NCBI GenBank assembly: GCA_963575745.1
Contig: CAUYUJ010016161.1
Span: 256,168-292,802 of the forward strand
DNA length: 36,635 bases
Direction of reading: 5' to 3'
From: Prorocentrum cordatum
Lineage: Eukaryota; Sar; Dinophyceae; Prorocentrales; Prorocentraceae
The translations under genes and the position numbers were made by a program. Numbering within the stretch: the stretch's first letter is position 1; each line of letters opens with the position of its first letter. A model generated the notes under the pieces. The model ran no database searches. It was given only the letters and a program-made list of their open reading frames with translations, and had not been told where the DNA came from. This document shows, piece by piece, positions 9,690 to 18,627 of this stretch.

Positions 9690-10038
9690 GTGCATCCCGG
9701 CGCAGCCAGGCCGCTCTGACTTCGCCTCCGCGCCGGCGGCCCCATCTCCGACGCTCGCTTGGGACCCGACCCGGGCGGCGAGCCCACTCGGACGCCTCCC
9801 CCGCTCCCGCGGCAACCTCCGCGCCCTCTCCCGGCCGCGGGTCGCGCAGCACGGCACCCTGAGGCTCCTCGCTGGGATCCTCAGCAGCGCCCCGCACGAG
9901 GCTGTCCACGAGCTCCTCCACGTCCTCCTCGGACTCCGCCGCTCTCCTGCCGCCGCTCTCCTCCTCCGCCCGGCCGGCGGCTTCCGCGGCCCCGGCAGCG
10001 AGGACGCGGCAGGCGAGGCGGAGGGCGCCGTGCGGCGG
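9690..10038 (-). CDS. Candidate internal exon, acidic/Ala-rich protein (unassigned)
   Basis: On the minus strand a pyrimidine stretch ending CTGTCCTCCAG (10039-10049) could be a splice acceptor. The frame after it is open and its third positions are strongly G/C. It reads AEEESGGRRAAESEEDVEEL, then VDSLVRGAAEDPSEEPQGAV and a Gly/Glu/Ala-rich region. I recognise no family. GC-rich DNA often has open frames by chance and no donor site is clear, so this is weak. The plus strand of the same stretch is also partly open. Confidence 0.25.
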
Positions 10039-10156
10039 CTGGAGGACAGCGCGGCCGCCCCTCCCCCCCCCCCCCCCCCGACAGCTGTCGGGTATAGCCA
10101 GGACCCCGGGTAAGGGGACCCGGTCAGTGGTAGGGCCCTGGGGCCCCTCAGTTGGC

Positions 10157-10283
10157 CAGATTCACTAAACCAGGTTTGCCGTATAACTGGTGTTTTTCGG
10201 GCGACGGCAGTGCTGGTTAGTGGAAATGCGACGGGGGGGGCGCCCCCGGTACAAATCACTAAACCAGGCTCCACTAAACCCAG
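10157..10283. repeat. CACTAAACCAG hairpin and direct copies
   Basis: CACTAAACCAG at about 10164 pairs with CTGGTTAGTG at about 10212. A second direct copy lies at 10257, followed by CCACTAAACCCAG. A related CACTAAACCACG is at about 13419. Small inverted-repeat element or remnant. Confidence 0.6.
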
Positions 10284-10477
10284 TTCTGCCAACGCCCGAA
10301 GCTGGGGCCGGAGCGGGGGGGGGGGCAGGGGCCCGACGGCGCAGAGATGCCGGGCCGGCAGCGGCGGTCGGCCTGGAGCGCCCGCGCGGGGGTGTGCCGC
10401 CGCGCCCGCGCGGCTCGAACCCTTTCTCGGAGAAGAAGGCAAACGGCGTGAGCGTGAACTTTTGGAGCTCGGTGCGG

Positions 10478-10528
10478 GTTGCTCGGATCCGCGCTGGGCC
10501 CCGCTGGCGGCGCCTCCGGCGCCGCTCC
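10478..10528. repeat. GC-rich foldback family, partial copy
   Basis: CTCGGATCCGCGCTGGGCCC followed by CGCTGGCGGCGCCTCCGGCG matches the reverse complement of 34355-34436 and one arm of 34057-34182. Confidence 0.6.
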
Positions 10529-10544
10529 AGCGCAGATCCAAGAC

Positions 10545-10698
10545 TAGGGGGCCACATGCGAACCCTACCCCTACCCCCCACGATTTTTGAGGGGGAGGGT
10601 GGGGTTCACTTTGTTCGAGAGCTCCCGAGCGAAGTGAACCCCACCCTCCCCCTCAAAAATCGTGGGGGCTAGGGATAGGGTTCGCATTTGGCCCCCTA
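10545..10698. repeat. 154-bp near-palindrome (foldback)
   Basis: The left arm (10545-10611: TAGGGGGCCACATGCGAACC ... GAGGGTGGGGTTCACTT) is the reverse complement, with few changes, of the right arm (10632-10698). The loop is about 20 bases. Possible MITE or single-strand-annealing relic. No coding capacity. Confidence 0.9.
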
Positions 10699-10699
10699 A

Positions 10700-11438
10700 A
10701 GGCATCCGCGCGGAGTGCCAACGCCGAGCTTCTGCATAAGCGTCGGGGGGGCGTCGCCCCCGCCGACAGGCCGCGGCCAGGGCCCGTCGGCAGCCTCGCG
10801 GCCGTGCCACGCGCAAGCGCGCGACGACCGAGCGCTGCCGCGCGCCGGCCGGCGCGGCCGCGCGGCCTGCGCCTGGCGCGCGGCCAGCCCCCTCCCCCTT
10901 GGCATCGCTCGGACGTGTGCGTTTTTCCTTCGGCGAGGACCAGCGAGGAGCATGCTTGATCGCTTGGCGGAAAAAACCACGCACGAAACCAGAAAAAAAA
11001 CACAGGAGATGGACGTTCGAGCGATGGCCAGCCCCAGCGAGCCAACGCTTTTTCGTATTCTTCGGCCTCCCGGGGCCCTCGCCGGGCCCCGGGAGGCCGA
11101 AGACTTCGGAAAACCTCGCCGGGGCCCTCGCCGGCCTTGTTCCCAGACCCCCTCGCGTCGTGAAAAAATCACGGCGGGAGGTGTTTCAGAATTTTTGGCC
11201 TTGGGGGGCACTTGCCGGCCCTCGGGACCGTCAAGCAACGGCTCAGGGCGAAACACCGGTCCCGGGGAAGGGGCCGAGGCTCTCCGGGGCCCCGCGTGGA
11301 CAAGACCACGACGCCGGGATCTCTGGGTCTGCGCCGGGCGGGCGGCCTGTCCCCTCCCCCTTGCTCTGCACTGCTCGGGATCGTTGCCCTGCTCGACATC
11401 CGACTGAGCGAGCAGAGAGGGAATCTGCGCCATGGGGA
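10700..11438. other. GC-rich stretch without a recognisable gene
   Basis: Several frames are open because of composition. I find no recognisable domain. The only clear structure is the perfect hairpin at 11060-11102. Confidence 0.5.
11060..11102. repeat. Perfect 19-bp hairpin, 5-base loop
   Basis: CTTCGGCCTCCCGGGGCCC (11060-11078) is exactly complementary to 11084-11102 across the loop TCGCC. No coding or U-tract context ties it to termination. Confidence 0.95.
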
Positions 11439-11439
11439 G

Positions 11440-11492
11440 GGCTGGGAGGGAGGGGTAGGATGTCAGATATGACGCGAGCGCACCTAGCTTGG
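11440..11492. repeat. Dispersed ~53-bp repeat (inverted copy at 36231-36283)
   Basis: GGGCTGGGAGGGAGGGGTAG followed by a GATATGACGCGAGCGC core is the reverse complement, with a handful of mismatches, of 36231-36283. Both copies lie beside pyrimidine- or purine-rich DNA. Confidence 0.75.
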
Positions 11493-12394
11493 TCCCCTCC
11501 CCCTCCCCTCCCCTCCCCCCTCCTCTCCGAGGCCCGGCGGAATCTCCTCGGAGCGGCGCAGTGGGCACTCCCTGGCGGCGGCGCCGCCGGCCTTGGCCCC
11601 CGGCGCGCGCTCCGCGCCCCCGGGGCTGGGTGGGCGCGGCGGCGATCCGAGCATGCGGGGCGTTCGGGTGCACCTCCTGGGGGGTCAAGTTCTGTGTTCG
11701 CCCTGGTCCGAGATCCGGCTCAATCCAGGCTCATATTCCCGCTCATCATGCCGCTTAGAGTGCCGTTTATAGTCCCGCTTCTAATGCCGCTCGACTGCCT
11801 CTTTAATATGGCTTAATCCCGCTGATAATGCCGCTCGATCCGGTTTCATCCTGCTTGGTCCGATGTTCCGACGGGAACCTCCCAGTAGTTGCCTCCTAAG
11901 GTGCGGGCCTCCGAAAGTTTTGCGTCGGTTCAGTGTCTGTTGCCCCTCTTGGCCCAAAACGCGCAGAAACAAAGGGCTCGTTGTTGTTGGCGTGTTTAGT
12001 TCTCTTGTTGGGTCCCAGATGTTTGGACGAGTATTTCCAACTCGCCGGGTTCTTAAAACGGTAAAAGAAACGCCCTGGGCATATTTATAATATCTGAGAA
12101 GGTCCGAGCTCTCGGGAAGGGAGCCGGGGAAGGACCCCCGCGTCCCCTGTCTACCCAGGGTCTTCTTCTTTCGATCTGACAGGTCCGATGCAAAATCGAG
12201 GTCGGGCAGCCCGATCCGATTCGGTTCCGAGGTTCCGACAATGTGATGCGGCCCGATGCTCGCATGGCGCTGTTAGGCGTTGGCGCAGACGTTCCGACTC
12301 GATCCCCGCTCCGTGCCGAGGCTGCTGGGTCCGACGCGCGTTCCGAGACGATCCGATCCGATCTCTTGATCTGATGCTGATCTTGCCTATGCAG
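11493..12394. other. Non-coding stretch; diverged ATGCCGCT minisatellite at 11735-11850
   Basis: At 11735-11850 words such as ATGCCGCT, GTCCCGCTT and ATGCCGCTCGA recur about every 15-20 bases, a diverged minisatellite. GATCCGATCC-type words are frequent at 12180-12380. No gene is recognised. Confidence 0.5.
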
Positions 12395-12624
12395 GCGACG
12401 ACGACGGCGGCGAAGACGACGGGACGGCTCGCGAGCACCAGTCTCGGCCTAGGCTGGCGCCCTTGGCGGCCTCCCATGACGAACCAACCACACACACACC
12501 CATACCCGCAGAGGGGGTCGGAGAGGGCTATGGGCGCGTGCTGTCGGATGGGCTCCCCCGCTCGGATGGGAGCGTTCCCCAGGGCCCGACAACCCGCACC
12601 CATGCCCATGGAGTGCCGTTTTGA
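12395..12624 (+). CDS. Candidate 3'-terminal exon, acidic/Pro-rich C-terminus (unassigned)
   Basis: TTGCCTATGCAG ending at 12394 is a reasonable acceptor. The following frame reads GDDDGGEDDGTAREHQSRPR, then LAPLAASHDEPTTHTPIPAE and GVGEGYGRVLSDGLPRSDGS, and stops at TGA 12622-12624. AATAAA occurs at 12652 and composition turns A/T-rich there, as a 3' UTR might. The peptide is low in complexity and matches no family I know. The opposite strand is also open, so the call is weak. Confidence 0.28.
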
Positions 12625-12649
12625 ATGCATGCTCCGCGTGCGGATCATG

Positions 12650-13090
12650 TAATAAAAATGCAGGGGTTAGCATCAAAGACAACGATGAGCTCATGCATAC
12701 ATTTATTCATAAATTGGTCCTGCATTCTAAATCCAATATGTTCAAAACATCCTATGTATTAAAAGCTGCCCTGTAGCCAGTCTTCCTCCCAACGGCCCTC
12801 CTCTGGGTCTGGGTGTGTGTTGTTCGTTCGGCGGCCCTCCGGAGCTCCCCGCGCGGAGGCTCCTGGAGGCCAGGACGGCGCCGCGCCCCAGGCAGAATTG
12901 CAGCTGTTCTACGTTCTCTCCATGTGGGCCTATCTCAGGAGGACGCACAGCAACACAGAATCGTCGGAAAACAGAGGGAAATAGCAATGTGGGAAGAGGG
13001 GGGGGAGGCGAAAACCCAGAGCATCTGTGAACGCATGGGGGGTGTGGTGGGATTTGCGGGTGCGCTCATTTGTGTGTCCCTGGGCTTCTG
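12650..13090. other. A/T-richer stretch, no gene seen
   Basis: 12640-12780 is noticeably A/T-rich for this window; the rest is unremarkable. No domain, RNA gene or clear repeat was found. Confidence 0.5.
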
Positions 13091-13290
13091 ATGTTCCAAC
13101 ATATTTTAGCCTCGATCACCAGAAAGCAGCTTGAGCACCAGAAAAACAAGTCCCGAAACTCGAGGGTTTTCACGTGCCGGGCCCTGGGAGGCCCTCGCCC
13201 GACGCTGCTTCGACACTGCTTCGGCGCTCTTCCGACACTTTCCCGGGTGCTCGAAACGATTTCTGGGATGTGGTCCTCAAGTACGATGGT
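13091..13290 (+). repeat. Dispersed repeat family M, copy A
   Basis: Begins GATGTTCCAACATATTTTAG and contains GGGTTTTCACGTGCCGGGCC, CGACACTTTCCCGGGTGCTC and a TTTCTGGGATGTGG end followed by AAGTACGATGG. Full-length relatives lie at 14773 and, internally deleted, at 19017. Confidence 0.85.
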
Positions 13291-13446
13291 CGGGGGTGGA
13301 CAGAACCCCCAACAGTGACACGTCGATTAGTGAATTGTCCGTCTTCGGTTCTCGAGAGGGCGCCGTGGCCGTCGTTTTCCAGGCTCGCGCCCGCCAGGTT
13401 TGGGCCTCAGGTCGCTTTCACTAAACCACGTTTTACTAAAGGGGGG

Positions 13447-13660
13447 TCTGTCCATCCCCGACGGCCCTGGGCGTTCACTGAGCAGCCTGGCCCTGTCTGA
13501 TTCCTTCTTTGGGTGCGTTTACGAAGCGGCTTCTCGTGTCGGGGCGGTTAGTATCGGGGTGGATGTTCGGCCCTCTGCACAACGGCGTCGGGGTGACCTT
13601 AGGATGGACAAAAAACACAGACCCAAAGGATCGTTTGTCCATCCCCGAGATGGGAGCAGC
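13447..13660. repeat. GTCCATCCCCGA direct repeats with an inverted GGATGGACA
   Basis: TCTGTCCATCCCCGACGG at about 13447 and TTTGTCCATCCCCGAGATGG at about 13634 flank a segment that includes AGGATGGACAAAAAACACAG. It may be a small inserted or duplicated unit. No coding sense. Confidence 0.5.
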
Positions 13661-13806
13661 GCGGCCCTGGGCCCCGCTCCTCGTCGAGGTCCCGGGCTCG
13701 GCGGTGTCCTGGCCCGGGGGGGGGCCCCCGGCGGGCGCCCGCGAGGCCGAGCCCCGCCGCCCCCCGCGGCCGTGCGCGGCCTCGGAGCGTCGGCCCCCCT
13801 TCTCCT

Positions 13807-13967
13807 CCTTCAGCTCCTCCTCCTCCTCCTCCTCCTGCTCCTCCTCCTCCTCCTGATCCTCCTGCTCCTCCTCCTCCTCCTCCTCCTCCTCCTCCTCCTC
13901 CTCCCTTCCTCCTCCTCCTCCTCCTCCTCCTCCTGCTCCTGCTCCTCCTCCTCCTCCTTCTTCTTCC
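13807..13967. repeat. Imperfect (CCT)n array, left border of the methyltransferase-like fragment
   Basis: CCT units interrupted by CTG, ATC and CTT triplets, in phase over about 160 bases. Confidence 0.95.
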
Positions 13968-14037
13968 GACACCGATGGGAGCATGAACTGCTGCACTGAC
14001 GAATGACATGCAAAACGAGGCGGCAGCGGCATCGGCG

Positions 14038-14604
14038 TCAGCCAGCACGGTGCCTGTCCGCCGCGAAGCGGCCCCACCCGTGACCCTCGAAATAAGGGTC
14101 GTAGGGCACATAGAAATCCTGCACCTGTGGCGGGACCTCGGGGACCTGACCGACTTCCAGCAATTCACAATTACGTACAGTATGAAGGAGTGCCTGGGCA
14201 ACAATCTTACATAACTGCGAAGGATATTGCTTTGCTGCTGCCGTACGGAAAACGCCATTCCCTCGGACCCCGACGAGCTCTTCGGGATGAGAGGTGTGGG
14301 GGCATTTGCCCCTGCCTGGCAACTGAGCAACTAAATCACGAAACGTCGGCACATTAACGCACAACATGGTAGTGGGTTTCTTAGACCGAGCACCACACGT
14401 ACATTGATCTAAATTCAGAAACCTGATGTCAGCACGAGCTCTAAAACCATACACTGCAACCATCTCAGGGAGGCGCCAGATCGAGGGGAGGTGAGGGGCC
14501 TCCGGTTCGAGAGGATGTTCTAAAATACAGGCAGCTCCTACGGCCGCACAAACATACACGACCTGAAGCATAGTCTGCAACAAACGATTGCCGAGCATAA
14601 CCTG
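14038..14604 (-). pseudogene. Detached C-terminal methyltransferase-like module of a retroelement
   Basis: From Gln/Val at 14604 to the TGA at 14038-14040 a clean 188-codon frame reads VMLGNRLLQTMLQVVYVCAA, then GAACILEHPLEPEAPHLPSI with W-R-L-P, FLNLDQCTCGARSKKPTTML, GKCPHTSHPEELVGV and VFRTAAAKQYPSQLCKIVAQ. The order G-N, E-H-P, S-I-W, D-Q-C, K-P-T, C-x-H, T-A-x-x-Y-P is what I associate with the C-terminal module of dinoflagellate retroelement polyproteins, resembling the back half of a C5-methyltransferase-like fold. It matches the degraded end of LINE-A. The N-terminal half is missing: the frame runs straight into a CCT array, read as poly-Glu/Gln. I infer a 5'-truncated LINE tail. An active enzyme is unlikely. 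Confidence 0.65.
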
Positions 14605-14652
14605 TTCCTCCTCCTCCTCCTGCTCCTCCTCCTGCTCCTCCTCCTCCTCCTC
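14605..14652. repeat. (CTC/CCT)n array, right border of the methyltransferase-like fragment
   Basis: CTCCTCCTCCTCCTGCTCCT-type array that truncates the coding module upstream on the minus strand. Confidence 0.95.
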
Positions 14653-14772
14653 CCCACCCTCCGCCGCTGCCGCGACGGCCGCCCCCCCCGTGCGCGGCCG
14701 TGCGCGGCCTTGCGTCGGGCACGCCCTTCTACAGGAGGAGCATTCCCAAAGAGTCAAAACATAATCCGGGCC

Positions 14773-14975
14773 ATGATGTTCCAACCTACTTTAGCCTTGA
14801 TCGCCAGAAAGAAGTTCGAGCACCAAAAAAGTACCGAATCTCAAGGGTTTTCACGTGTCGGGCCCTTGGAGTCATTCGCCCGACACTGTTTCGACACTGT
14901 TTCGACACTTTCCCGGGTGCTCGAAATTATTTCAGGGATGTGGCCCTTAAGTACGATGAGAGCAACACAAGCTTG
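14773..14975 (+). repeat. Dispersed repeat family M, copy B
   Basis: Same order as copy A: GATGTTCCAACCTACTTTAG, GGGTTTTCACGTGTCGGGCC, GACACTTTCCCGGGTGCTCG, TTTCAGGGATGTGG and AAGTACGATGAGAGCAACA. Its ends are weakly inverted (CCAACCTACTTTAGC versus GAGCAACACAAGCTTGG). Confidence 0.85.
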
Positions 14976-15085
14976 GGGACGACTTTTATGCTGTATCCCG
15001 GAAGATTTTGGCGGCACTGCTGGAGTACCCTTGCTTTGTCGTCCAAGCTCCGGCTCTATAGGGGGGCACGTCCGACCGAACCCCA
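14974..15085 (+). repeat. Dispersed repeat family D, copy 1
   Basis: Starts GGGGACGACTTTTATG and ends with AAGCTCCGGCTCTATAGGGG and a CACGTCCGACCG tail. Relatives lie at 23551-23655 and 35381-35492. Confidence 0.65.
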
Positions 15086-15121
15086 GCCCCTCACTTGAAC
15101 CAGGCCTTGGCCAGCGCAGGG

Positions 15122-15283
15122 AGTTTACCAGTTTGAAACATATCCCTATCCCTACGTTTGACATCACCTCACCTCGATGCCGATCTTAAGGATTCCCTCA
15201 GTTTCTGAGGGCCTATCCCTAAGATTGTCCTCGCTTTCTGCTCGCCCATCTTAGGGACAGGGATACGCTCGAGGCTGGTTATG
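15122..15283. repeat. ~160-bp inverted-repeat element, copy 1
   Basis: Left end GTTTACCAGTTTGAAACATA then TCCCTATCCCTACG; right end CTTAGGGACAGGGATACGCT then CGAGGCTGGTTATGAG, the inverse of the left. An internal CCTAAGATTG/CAATCTTAGG core is shared with copy 2. MITE-like non-autonomous element. Confidence 0.8.
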
Positions 15284-15462
15284 AGTCGCCTGGCGACGGG
15301 CGTTGCCCGAGCGGGACGCGCGCGTGGAGCCGCCAGGCGGAGCGGGCCGCCGGTCCTCAGCAGAGTGGCGACGTGCGCAGCCTCGCGCGCTTCTTATCGC
15401 GGCGCTTCCGCCGCCCTGGACCGCCCTGCACCGCCTCTCGCGCCCTGCTCGCCGCGCTCTCG

Positions 15463-15624
15463 AGTTACCAGCCTCGAACGCATCCCTATCCCTAAGATTG
15501 ACGCGCCAAGAGGCGATGACAATCTTAGGGATTCGCCCTCAAAAGATAAGGGAATCCCTAAGATTGGCATCGTGATGAGGAGGTGCCCAGCATAGGGATA
15601 GGGGTATGTTCCAGGCTGGTAATC
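15463..15624. repeat. ~160-bp inverted-repeat element, copy 2
   Basis: Left end GTTACCAGCCTCGAACGCAT then CCCTATCCCTAAGATTG; right end AGCATAGGGATAGGGGTATG then TTCCAGGCTGGTAATC. A second nested palindrome (CAATCTTAGGGATTCGCCC / CCCTAAGATTGGCATCG) sits inside. Lies about 180 bases from copy 1. Confidence 0.82.
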
Positions 15625-16109
15625 GAGGGCCTCCCAGGGTGCCGTCTTCGGGCGATCCCGGGGGTCTGTTGGCCCGCCCCGGGCACTCTCAGGGCCGAAA
15701 GGGGGCGTTGCAAACAGGGTCGTGCCTGCGAGGATCGAAGGAGTTGCCATCTCTTTCCTGGCGGAAGGCGGCGGAGAGGCGGCGGAAGGTCGGCGGAAGT
15801 AGAACGAGGCCGCCTCCGCCAGCCCAAGCCGGCGGAAGGGCGGCGGAAGGTGGCGGAAGTGAAGACTGCGCTCCAGGAGGTGAGCACGTGTTTGGGTTCG
15901 AGGTTTCCGGAGTCCGGCGAATGGCGAGAGTGTTGGAGCCCTTCGGGAGCGGGCGGGGCGCTTGCCGGCGAGCCATGGTCCGCAGCCCCGTCGGTGGTTC
16001 GGCGGGACGGGGCGGCGGCAGACGGGGTGGGGGAGCATCGGCCTGCGGCGGTCCTGGCAGCCCGAGGCGCGCCTCCACGGGGGCTGGAGATTGCGAGACC
16101 ACCTCCTCG
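15625..16109. other. Non-coding GC-rich stretch with GGCGGAAG minisatellite
   Basis: At 15767-15865 GGCGGAAGG/GGCGGAGAGG words repeat several times. Open frames reflect composition. No gene recognised. Confidence 0.5.
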
Positions 16110-16358
16110 TTCTCCCTCCCTCTGTCTCTCTCTCTCTGTTCTCTCTGTCTCTCTCTTTCTCTCTCTCTCCTACCTCGCTCTCTCTCTCTCTTTGCTCCCT
16201 TTCTCCTCCCTCTCTCCTCTCTCTCTCTGTCTCCTTCCACTCTCCCTCTCTCCTCCCTCTCCCTCCTCCCTCTCTTCTCTCCCTCTGTCTCCTCCCACTC
16301 TACCTCCTCCTCCTCCTCCTCCTCCTCCTCCTCCTCCTCCTCCTCCTCCTCCTCCTCA
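16110..16358. repeat. (CT)n-rich tract followed by (CCT)n array
   Basis: CTCTCTCTCT-type polypyrimidine DNA with TCCCT interruptions (16110-16300) grades into perfect CCT repeats (about 16300-16358). Confidence 0.95.
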
Positions 16359-16840
16359 CTCGGGGTCCCTTTCGATCCGATGGATGCGATCCGATGCCCA
16401 GTTCGGCCGCTTCGCTACGACGTGGGTGCTCCGGGCCCGCCGGCTCGCCCAGAGGATCCGGCGTCGAGACTGCGGGGGGGACGAGCCGCGGGGGAGTGGA
16501 GAGACGGGTGCGCCCTCTGTGCGCCCATGGGGGCCCTCAAGGGGGCCTCCTTGGGCCCCAGGAGGGGCACGAAAGGCAGTGGGCCTCCCGGGGCCCAGCA
16601 GGGGGGCGGCGGGGTTGCTCCCCCCCCCCCCCCCCTCCCCCAATGCAGCCGACCCGCATCAGGAGGATAGGCAGCCTTCCCGAGGGTACCCTTGCATCCT
16701 CTTGCCTCCTCGGTCCATCCCTGGCCACTTGCGCTGGCCGCGCCCCGCTCAAGAAGCTTCGAACTGGGCTTCCGAGGCCCCTGCATCCTCATCGCGCATC
16801 CTTCTGATACGGGCCGGCTGAATCCCCCCCGCCCACCCTC
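16359..16840. other. GC-rich stretch, no gene seen
   Basis: A TCGATCCGATGGATGCGATC word follows the array. Homopolymer C runs near 16620 occur. Frames are open in several directions without recognisable domains. Confidence 0.4.
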
Positions 16841-16843
16841 ATT

Positions 16844-17408
16844 AATCGGGCCGGACGAAAGGGGGGGGATTGGGAAAGGGAGGGGTACGGAATTTGCTGC
16901 ATGCAGCTGGTTTCGGCCCCATCGAGGGGCCCATTCCTCGATACATAGCCGCCTCCGGCGCAAGGAGGCGCCGGGAAAATCAGCTACGTAAGCTGATTCT
17001 CAAACCCCCCCTTTGAGATCTCCCCCTTTCGCCCGACCCGACGCTCGGCGGCGAGCCCGGGTGGCAGTGAGAACTTCTCGAAGGGCTCGGAAGTCCCCAG
17101 GGCCTCTGAGAAGTTTCATGGGCCTTCCCTGAAGACACAGGAACCTTTGTGCTTCCCCCCCTTTCGAGAATACCCGCCCCTTCTCGCTTCCACCCGGGCT
17201 CGCCGCCGAGCGTCGGGTCGGGCGAAAGGGGGGGATAGCAAAGGGGGGCTTTGAGAATCAGCTCACGTAGCTGATTTCCCCGGCGCCTCCCTGCGCCGGA
17301 GGCGGCGATGTATCGAGGAATGGGCCCCTCGATGGGGCCGAAACCAGCTGCATGCAGCAAATTTCGTAACCCCCCCTTTCCCAATCCCCCCCGTTCGTCC
17401 GGCCCGAA
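16844..17408. mobile_element. ~565-bp foldback element with ~220-bp inverted arms
   Basis: The left arm (16844-17064) begins with a CGGGCCGGACGAAAGGGG word and contains TGCATGCAGCTGGTTTCGGC, CATTCCTCGATACATAGCCG, AAAATCAGCTACGTAAGCTG and GACGCTCGGCGGCGAGCCCG. The right arm (17190-17408) is its reverse complement with scattered differences, ending GTCCGGCCCGAATT. A ~125-base unique loop (17065-17189) contains no ORF of note. This fits a foldback transposon or large MITE. The GAG array starts about 165 bases to the right. Confidence 0.92.
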
Positions 17409-17429
17409 TTGAGCAGCGCCCACAGAGGA

Positions 17430-17570
17430 CGAGTGCCAGGACCTCAGGGACCAGCTGCGCGACGTGGGCGGCGGAGCGGCGGTCGCCGTGGCCGGAGGCG
17501 GGGGCGACAGGCGGAGGGGGCTGCCGCGGCTGCCCCCATCCCCGGGAGCGGGGCGGATTGCGCTGTCGCA
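17430..17570 (+). other. Coiled-coil-like coding shard beside GAG array
   Basis: In one plus frame the stretch reads EDECQDLRDQLRDVGGG, heptad-like and with G/C third positions, then Gly/Ala-rich, then runs into the poly-Glu frame of the microsatellite. It could be an exon relic; no splice sites are certain. Confidence 0.2.
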
Positions 17571-17575
17571 AGAGA

Positions 17576-17909
17576 AGGAGGAGGAGGAGGAGGAGGAGGA
17601 GGAGGAGGAGGAGGAGGAGGAGGAGGAGGAGGAGGAGGAGGAGGAGGAGACGGAGGAGGAGGAGGAGGAGGAGGAGGAGGAGGAGGAGGAGGAGGAGGAG
17701 GAGGAGGAGGAGGAGGAGGAGGAGGGAGGAGGAGGAGGAGAGGAGGAGGAGGAGGAGGAGGAGGAGGAGGAGGAGGAGGAGGAGGAGGAGGAGGAGGAGG
17801 AGGAGGAGGAGGAGGAGGAGGAGGAGGAGGAGGAGGAGGAGGAGGAGGAGGAGGAGGAGGAGGGGGAGGAGGAGGAGGAGGAGGAGGAGGAGGAGGAGGA
17901 GGAGGAGGA
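17576..17909. repeat. (GAG)n microsatellite, ~335 bases, the longest in the window
   Basis: About 110 units with three brief interruptions (ACG near 17650, GGAGGAGG phase slips near 17725 and 17862). Confidence 0.98.
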
Positions 17910-17939
17910 GATAAGAGGGGGGTGGGCCATAGGGAGAGG

Positions 17940-18627
17940 GTAACGTCGACCCCCCCTCCCTCCCCTCTGCGGCAGCCCTCTCCTGGCTCCCCCCCCTCTT
18001 GCACGCGTGACAATTAGCAACGCCGTCGCCCAGGCTGCTCGACGCGCGAGCGGATCGCCTCACTGCCCGCGCCGCGGCGGGAAAACGTTTCTCGAGCGCT
18101 GCCGCCGAAGAGCGGGATGAGCTGTCCCGAGAGGGCCTGATCCTGCCACTGGGTCCCTGTCTGACAGAGCAAGGTCAAGGCCCGTCGGGCTCTGACTGGG
18201 GCTCGGGCTGGGGACGGCTGCTCTCAGCTGCCCAGCCCCTCCCCCCCAATCCCCAGGGGCGCCGATAGGCGTCGGGGGAAGAAGCACGCTGACCAAGACC
18301 AAGATTGGGATTGGCGGGGTGCTGAGGGTACCCCTGGGCCCAAGGTGCCCCCAGCTTTTCGCTCCATTTTGGAGTCCCTGGGGCCCTCTGGGCCTCGTGG
18401 GTTCTCGGTAGGCCGTTGGGGGCCTCCTTGGAAATCCTGGGGGCACGGTGGGCCAGGGGCACTTCTAGCATCACGCTGCAGCTTCCTGGTGTGGGCGAGT
18501 TCAGGCTCGGACTCGAGCTCACGGGCTCGGGTCGGGTCGGCGGGCCCAGAGGTTGGGGCTCTGGGTTGTGTTCGACCTGAGCAGCTCGGGTTTCGGGTTT
18601 CAGGCAGTGGCGAAGCGTCCTGGCGTG
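17940..18627. other. No gene seen; half of a ~60-bp duplication
   Basis: GGGGCGCCGATAGGCGTCGG then AAGAAGCACGCTGACCA (18256-18295) recurs as GGGGCGCCGACGGGAGTCGA then ATAAGCACGCTGACCA (about 18874-18915), on the other side of the MITE. No coding domain is recognised. Confidence 0.5.

Noticed and set aside
10400-10480. Possible tRNA B-box (GGTTCGAGCC on the minus strand)
   Set aside because: No A-box, acceptor stem or anticodon arm can be built around it.
10549-10590. Telomere-like AACCCTACCCCTACCCCC
   Set aside because: It is a single arm of the palindrome, not a tandem TTTAGGG-type array.
17444-18063. Long poly-Glu, poly-Gly, poly-Pro and poly-Ser ORFs over the GAG array (and similar ones at 5511, 7000, 13475, 19324, 21667, 22091, 27143)
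   Set aside because: They are six-frame translations of trinucleotide repeats. Open frames arise because the repeats contain no stop codon.
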